Of a stretch of DNA of 10,677 nucleotides, positions 6,951-10,677 are shown in pieces (the first letter of the stretch is position 1; every line of letters starts with the position of its first letter). The translations under genes and the position numbers were made by a program. This stretch comes from JBEATZ01 sp041178545 (GTDB taxonomy: Bacteria > Planctomycetota > UBA1135 > UBA2386), in contig JBEGVB010000021.1 in the NCBI GenBank assembly GCA_041178545.1, positions 1 to 10,677 of the forward strand, written 5' to 3'. The notes under the pieces were generated by a model. It was given only the letters and a program-made list of their open reading frames with translations, had not been told where the DNA came from and did not search any database.

Positions 6951-8772
6951 GGATGCGCTCGCCGCGCTTGCGCTCGGCCTCGCGCAGGAACAGCTTGCGC
7001 AACCGCACGCTCTTCGGCGTCACCTCGACCAGCTCGTCCTCGCCCACGTACTCCAGCGCCTCCTCGACGCCGAACACGCGGGGCGGCGGCATCTTGACGA
7101 AGGTCTCCTTGGTGGAGCTGCGCACGTTGGTGGCCTTCTTCTCGCGTGCGAGGTTCACGACCAGGTCGTTCTCCTTGCAGTGCTCGCCGACCACCATGCC
7201 CTCGTACACCTCGGTGCCCTCGGGCACGAAGAAGGTGCCGCGATCGCGGAGGCCGTCCAGCGCATAGAAGGTGGCCTGGCCCTGGGCCATGGAGATCAGC
7301 ACGCCCTGGATGCGGTCGGCAATCTCGCCGCGCCACGGGCCGTAGCCGTGGAACACGTGATGCATCGTCGCCTGGCCACCGGTGGCGTTGAGCAGGCGGC
7401 TGCGGACGCCGATCAGGCCGCGCGCGGGCACGGTGAACTCGAGGCGCGTGAAGGTGCCCTTGCGGTCCATCTTCAGGAGCTCGGCCCGGCGGGTGCCGAG
7501 GATCTCGATCACCTTGCCGCTGCATTCGGCCGGGGCGTCGACCGTCAGGTACTCGATGGGCTCCAGCTTCTCGCCGTTCTCCTCCTTGAGGAGCACGTGC
7601 GGCTTGGCGACCGAGAACTCGTAGCCCTCACGGCGCATGGTCTCGAGCAGGAAGCCGAGGTGCATGACGCCGCGGCCGGAGAGCTTGAAGCTCTCCGCCG
7701 ACTCGCCCTGCTCGACGCGCAGCGCGACGTTGACGCGCAGCTCGCGGTCGAGACGGTCGCGGATGTGGCGCGAGGTCATGAACTTGCCGCCGTCGCGGCC
7801 CGCGAACGGCGAGTCGTTGACTCGCATCGTGATCGTCATCGTCGGCTCGTCGATGGGGATCACGGGCATGGGCTCGACCACGTCGAGGGCGGTGACCGAG
7901 TCGCCGATCTCGATGTTCTCGATGCCGTGGATGGCGCAGAGGTCGCCGGCCTCGACCTCCTTCGTCTCCTCGCGCGAGAGGCCGACGAAGCGGTACACGC
8001 CGCGCACCTGCTGTTCCTTCTGCACGCCGTTGCGGTCGACGTGCATCACGCGCGTGCCCGCCTTCATGCGGCCCCGGTGCACGCGCCCGATGGCGATGCG
8101 GCCCACGTAGTCGGACCAGTCGAGGCTGGTGACGCGGAACTGCAGGGGCGCGTTCTCGTCGTCGGTGGGGTCGGGGATGTGGCCGATGATCGCGTCGAAC
8201 AGCGACTTGAGGTTCTTGCCCTCGCCGCCCTGGCGCGCGGCCTCGAGGTCGGAGGTCATCCAGCCCTGGCGGCCGGAGCCGTAGAACACGGGGAACTCCA
8301 GCGCGGCCTCGTCGGCATCGAGGTCGATGAACAGGTCGAACACCTCGTTCACCACCTCCTGCGGGCGGGCGTCCGGCTTGTCGATCTTGTTGACCACCAC
8401 GATCGGCTTGAGGTGGTGGGAGAAGGCCTTCTGCAGCACGAAGCGCGTCTGCGGCATCGGGCCCTCGGCCGCGTCCACGAGCAGCAGCACGCCGTCTGCC
8501 ATCGACAGCACGCGCTCCACCTCGCCGCCGAAGTCGGCGTGGCCTGGCGTGTCGATGATGTTGATGCGCACGCCCTGGTAGTTCACGACCGTGTTCTTGG
8601 CGAGGATCGTGATGCCGCGCTCCTTCTCGAGTTCGTTGCTGTCCATCACGCAGTCGCCGACCGCCTGGTTGTCGCGGAACGTGCCGGTCTGGCGGAGCAG
8701 TCCGTCGACGAGCGTGGTCTTGCCGTGGTCGACTTGGGCGATGATGGCAACGTTGCGGATGTTCTTGGGCAT
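6937..8772 (-). CDS. typA: Ribosome-associated GTPase TypA/BipA
   Basis: TypA/BipA is a translational GTPase related to EF-G that helps ribosome assembly and growth under stress such as cold. The 611-residue product matches the family length. GTPase motifs are AQVDHGKTT (12-20, P-loop), RGITI (52-56, switch I), DTPGH (74-78), NKID (128-131) and YGSGRQG (164-170). EF-G-like domains follow, and the C-terminus contains the family segment ARGLIGVRSRLL and a VFHGYGPWRGEI stretch. One oddity is Q13, where translational GTPases almost always have His. The ATG at 8772 starts the protein a few residues before the P-loop strand, as is typical; the in-frame extension to 8862 would run through the predicted promoter. 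The leader lacks a recognisable Shine-Dalgarno sequence. A 115-nt gap separates the gene from rnc downstream. Confidence 0.97.
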   Translation of the reverse strand: MPKNIRNVAIIAQVDHGKTTLVDGLLRQTGTFRDNQAVGDCVMDSNELEKERGITILAKNTVVNYQGVRINIIDTPGHADFGGEVERVLSMADGVLLLVDAAEGPMPQTRFVLQKAFSHHLKPIVVVNKIDKPDARPQEVVNEVFDLFIDLDADEAALEFPVFYGSGRQGWMTSDLEAARQGGEGKNLKSLFDAIIGHIPDPTDDENAPLQFRVTSLDWSDYVGRIAIGRVHRGRMKAGTRVMHVDRNGVQKEQQVRGVYRFVGLSREETKEVEAGDLCAIHGIENIEIGDSVTALDVVEPMPVIPIDEPTMTITMRVNDSPFAGRDGGKFMTSRHIRDRLDRELRVNVALRVEQGESAESFKLSGRGVMHLGFLLETMRREGYEFSVAKPHVLLKEENGEKLEPIEYLTVDAPAECSGKVIEILGTRRAELLKMDRKGTFTRLEFTVPARGLIGVRSRLLNATGGQATMHHVFHGYGPWRGEIADRIQGVLISMAQGQATFYALDGLRDRGTFFVPEGTEVYEGMVVGEHCKENDLVVNLAREKKATNVRSSTKETFVKMPPPRVFGVEEALEYVGEDELVEVTPKSVRLRKLFLREAERKRGERIRQTV

Positions 8773-8825
8773 GGGTGCTGGCGCCGTCCGTGGACACGGT
8801 TCCGGCTGGCTTTCAGGGGGGAAGG

Positions 8826-8853
8826 ATTGTCCCGAAAGTCGTGCATGCGTCAA
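8826..8853 (-). promoter_or_regulatory. Candidate sigma-70-like promoter of typA
   Basis: On the minus strand, TTGACG (8848-8853, 5/6 to TTGACA) and GACAAT (8826-8831, 4/6 to TATAAT) are separated by 16 bp. A start near 8819 would give a leader of roughly 45-50 nt before the typA ATG. It lies in the divergent region between typA and the glycosyltransferase gene, exactly where a promoter is needed. No experimental support is available from sequence alone. Confidence 0.5.
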
Positions 8854-8858
8854 CGTGC

Positions 8859-8920
8859 CCATGGGATCCTTGCCGCAGGGGCGTCCTGCGCGGGTGCGGA
8901 CGGTGCCCGCGATCCCATGG
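8859..8920. repeat. 10-bp perfect inverted repeat enclosing two small hairpins, including the glycosyltransferase start codon
   Basis: The arms CCATGGGATC (8859-8868) and GATCCCATGG (8911-8920) are exact reverse complements, 42 nt apart. Between them lie a 6-bp stem (8874-8879 with 8885-8890) and a 4-bp stem (8891-8894 with 8906-8909), so a transcript through here could fold as a branched junction. The ATG at 8917-8919 is inside the right arm, and the left arm lies 5 bp upstream of the predicted typA -35 box. It may be a start-codon-sequestering leader or a protein-binding site, or it may be fortuitous. No promoter upstream of the left arm on the plus strand was convincing. Confidence 0.4.
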
Positions 8921-9924
8921 TCGACTCGTCTCCGTCAGGCAGTGTTGGGGCCCCCAGGCTCTCGGTGGTCGTCCTGTCGTGGAACACCAGGGAACTCACC
9001 TTGGCCTGCCTGGCTGCGCTGGAACGCGACGGATTCGTGGGTGGGCGCGAGGTGGTGGTGGTCGACAATGCCAGCTCCGACGGCAGCGTCGAGGCGGTCC
9101 GCGCCCGGTTCCCTGCCACCAGGCTGGTGGTCAACCGCGAGAACCGGCTCTTTGCCGCAGCCTGCAACCAGGGCGCCCTCGCGGCGCACGGCGACTGGCT
9201 CTGCCTCCTCAACTCCGACACCGAGGTGGCGCCGGGCGCCCTGCAGCAACTCGTCGAGTTCCTGGAGCAGGAGCCCGCGTACGCGATGGCGGCTCCCCAG
9301 CTGCGCAGCCCGGACGGCAGCATCCAGCGGTTCTGCCGGCGGTTGCCCACCCGGGCCGAGGCGCTGTTCGGCATCGGTGTGCTGTCCAGGCACTGGCCCG
9401 GCACGCGCGTCCTGTCGCGCTACACGATGCAGGACTTCGACCATGCCCACGACCTCGACGTCGAGCAGCCGATGGGCGCCTGCATGGTCCTCAGGCGGTC
9501 CGAGTTCCTCGGGCTCGGCGGGTTCGACGAGCGACTGAGCCTCTACTACAACGACGTCGACCTCTGTTTCGAGCTGGGGGCGCGCGGCAGGAGGATCCGC
9601 TTCCTCGCCGCGGCGCGCGTCATGCATCACCTGGGTGGTTCGACGGCAAGCAACCCCAGCCGGTCGCTGCTCTGGTGGGAGAACCGGGCCGCCTGGTTCG
9701 CCAAGCGCCACGGAGCCACTGGTGGCCTGCTGGTGCAGGTCTCCCTGCTGCTGGAGCAGGGAGGCGTCGTGCTGCGCACGTGGCTCAACCCGCGCCGCAG
9801 CCTTGCAGCCAAACGTGCGGCCTGGGGCGAGAACCTGGGGCTGCTCCGGACGGTGCGCGCGGCAGCGCGGGATGCCCGCGCGGGCTCGCGTCCCATGGCA
9901 ACGAGCCGACCGGCCCGGGCATGA
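8917..9924 (+). CDS. GT2-family glycosyltransferase, rhamnosyltransferase-like
   Basis: This enzyme should transfer a sugar from a nucleotide donor to a growing glycan at the cytoplasmic face of the inner membrane. The 335-residue product has a GT-A fold: strand VVVLSWN (17-23), nucleotide-binding VVVVDNASSDGS (46-57), a DxD-like NSDTE (99-103), acceptor-side MGACMVLRR (186-194), and the catalytic-base region YYNDVDLCFE (210-219). VMHHLGGST (235-243) closes the domain. This order is typical of rhamnosyltransferase-like GT2 proteins, but the donor sugar cannot be fixed from sequence. N212 occupies the place more often held by Glu in the EDVDL motif. The C-terminal 90 residues are basic and partly hydrophobic (271-290) and may bind the membrane. 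The ATG at 8917 puts the first strand at the usual distance; an in-frame ATG at 8845 overlaps the typA promoter region and adds 24 residues without domain character. A flippase gene follows after 55 nt, probably in the same operon. Confidence 0.9.
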   Translation: MVDSSPSGSVGAPRLSVVVLSWNTRELTLACLAALERDGFVGGREVVVVDNASSDGSVEAVRARFPATRLVVNRENRLFAAACNQGALAAHGDWLCLLNSDTEVAPGALQQLVEFLEQEPAYAMAAPQLRSPDGSIQRFCRRLPTRAEALFGIGVLSRHWPGTRVLSRYTMQDFDHAHDLDVEQPMGACMVLRRSEFLGLGGFDERLSLYYNDVDLCFELGARGRRIRFLAAARVMHHLGGSTASNPSRSLLWWENRAAWFAKRHGATGGLLVQVSLLLEQGGVVLRTWLNPRRSLAAKRAAWGENLGLLRTVRAAARDARAGSRPMATSRPARA

Positions 9925-9979
9925 GGCGCATGGTCCCCGGATATCCTTCCGCCTCCCCTCGGGGGACCGTTGAGCGAGC

Positions 9980-10677
9980 ATGAGCGACCCGACAGGAGGC
10001 GACACGCACCAAACGAGCACCACTGCCTCGCGGGCGATCTCCGGCGGCAAGTGGACGTTCGTGACCTTCGGCGGCAGCCAACTGCTCCGCTTCGTCACCA
10101 ACCTCGCGCTCGCACGGCTGCTGCTGGACGCGAGGTCGGACTTCGGGGTGATTGCCGTCGCCAACTCGATGGTGCAGGGGCTGCAACTGCTGAGCGACCT
10201 CGGCATCTGGGTCAACCTCGTCCACAGCCCCGACGGCGAGAAGCGCCAGTACCTCGACACGATCTGGACCATCCAGGTCGTCCGTGGCCTGGTGCTCTTC
10301 GCGATCGGCTGGGCACTGGCACCGGTGTTCGCGGGGGCCTACCCAGGCATGCCGGGACTCGAGGCGTGCCTGCAGGTGTCGCTGCTCGGCGTCCTTGCCA
10401 GTGCGTTCGTCCCCACGTCCCTGCTCCTCGCAGGCCGCAACCTGCGTCTCGGGGCCGTTGCATGGGTCGAGCTCGGCAGTCAGCTGGTCGGGGGCTTGGC
10501 CATGGTCGCGCTCGCACCTGTCCTGCAGTCGCCGATGGCGCTCGCCGTGGGTGCGCCGACGATCGCGGTAGTCCGGCTGTTGTCCAGCTGGGCACTGCTG
10601 GGGGGCGGCAACCGGCTGTGCTGGGACCGCGAGCACGCAGCCGCGATCTTCCGCTTCGGCAAGTGGGTCTCCCTCTC
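9980..10677 (+). CDS. Wzx-type oligosaccharide flippase (MVF/MATE-like), 3' end outside the window
   Basis: The open frame from the ATG at 9980 runs to the window edge without a stop, giving 232 residues. After a polar N-terminus (1-22), the segment GGKWTFVTFGGSQLLRFVTN starts a first membrane helix, and the SDFGVIAVANSMVQGLQLLS stretch follows, both typical of Wzx/WzxC lipid-linked oligosaccharide flippases. Further hydrophobic segments fall near 55-82, 97-118, 130-150, 160-182 and 186-208. Complete family members usually have 10-14 helices and about 400-500 residues, so about half is visible. The flippase moves undecaprenyl-linked sugar units to the periplasmic face, which fits the glycosyltransferase upstream. 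The ATG is chosen because it lies just before the first helix; no strong ribosome-binding site is seen. Confidence 0.87.
   Translation, partial: MSDPTGGDTHQTSTTASRAISGGKWTFVTFGGSQLLRFVTNLALARLLLDARSDFGVIAVANSMVQGLQLLSDLGIWVNLVHSPDGEKRQYLDTIWTIQVVRGLVLFAIGWALAPVFAGAYPGMPGLEACLQVSLLGVLASAFVPTSLLLAGRNLRLGAVAWVELGSQLVGGLAMVALAPVLQSPMALAVGAPTIAVVRLLSSWALLGGGNRLCWDREHAAAIFRFGKWVSL

Noticed and set aside
6676..8916. Long in-frame plus-strand extension upstream of the glycosyltransferase
   Set aside because: The extension is antisense to rnc and typA and has no domain character; the GT-A fold starts just after the ATG at 8917.
9932..9968. 7-bp inverted repeat (GGTCCCC/GGGGACC) in the 55-nt gap between glycosyltransferase and flippase genes
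   Set aside because: The arms are short, the loop is 23 nt, and no U-tract follows; chance occurrence is likely at this GC content, and the genes look co-transcribed.

Overview
The window is GC-rich DNA with bacterial gene organisation. It most resembles a member of the Planctomycetota. The lineage call rests mainly on the gene at 100-1632: an inner-membrane-anchored protein with a proline tract and a squalene-cyclase/prenyltransferase-like alpha/alpha-toroid domain, carrying motifs (DTSVTGW, YYWYYAT, GGRVYSTA) that I associate with large planctomycetal families. The starts also lack clear Shine-Dalgarno sequences. No genus can be named from the sequence alone.

Layout. Five genes lie on the minus strand, transcribed from about 8.8 kb towards position 1: typA/bipA (6937-8772), rnc (6096-6821), mfd (2836-6099), a SurA-like periplasmic chaperone (1832-2869), and the TonB-like-anchored toroid protein (100-1632). 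A perfect 12-bp stem-loop at 32-60 closes the series. rnc and mfd share an ATGA stop/start overlap, and mfd overlaps the SurA-like gene by 34 nt, so these three are almost certainly one operon. typA has its own promoter-like element at 8826-8853 and a stem-loop over its stop codon. The toroid gene is separated from the SurA-like gene by 199 nt, which hold a stem-loop and a promoter-like element with a palindrome in its spacer. After a divergent intergenic region (8773-8916), two plus-strand genes begin a surface-polysaccharide locus: a GT2 glycosyltransferase (8917-9924) and a Wzx-type flippase that runs off the right edge (9980 onward).

How the genes relate. typA (ribosome-associated GTPase), rnc (double-stranded RNA processing) and mfd (transcription-coupled repair) are core information-processing genes. 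The SurA-like chaperone and the TonB-like-anchored protein act in or on the envelope, and the plus-strand pair builds and exports a glycan.

Novelty. I see no mobile element, CRISPR array, tRNA, rRNA or defence island. The most unusual items are the TonB/TolA-type S-x3-H membrane anchor joined to a toroid domain, the SurA-like protein whose parvulin domain looks catalytically dead, the palindrome inside a predicted promoter spacer, a long inverted repeat that includes the glycosyltransferase start codon, and a Gln replacing the near-invariant His in the TypA P-loop. No gene-free stretch exceeds 300 bases.
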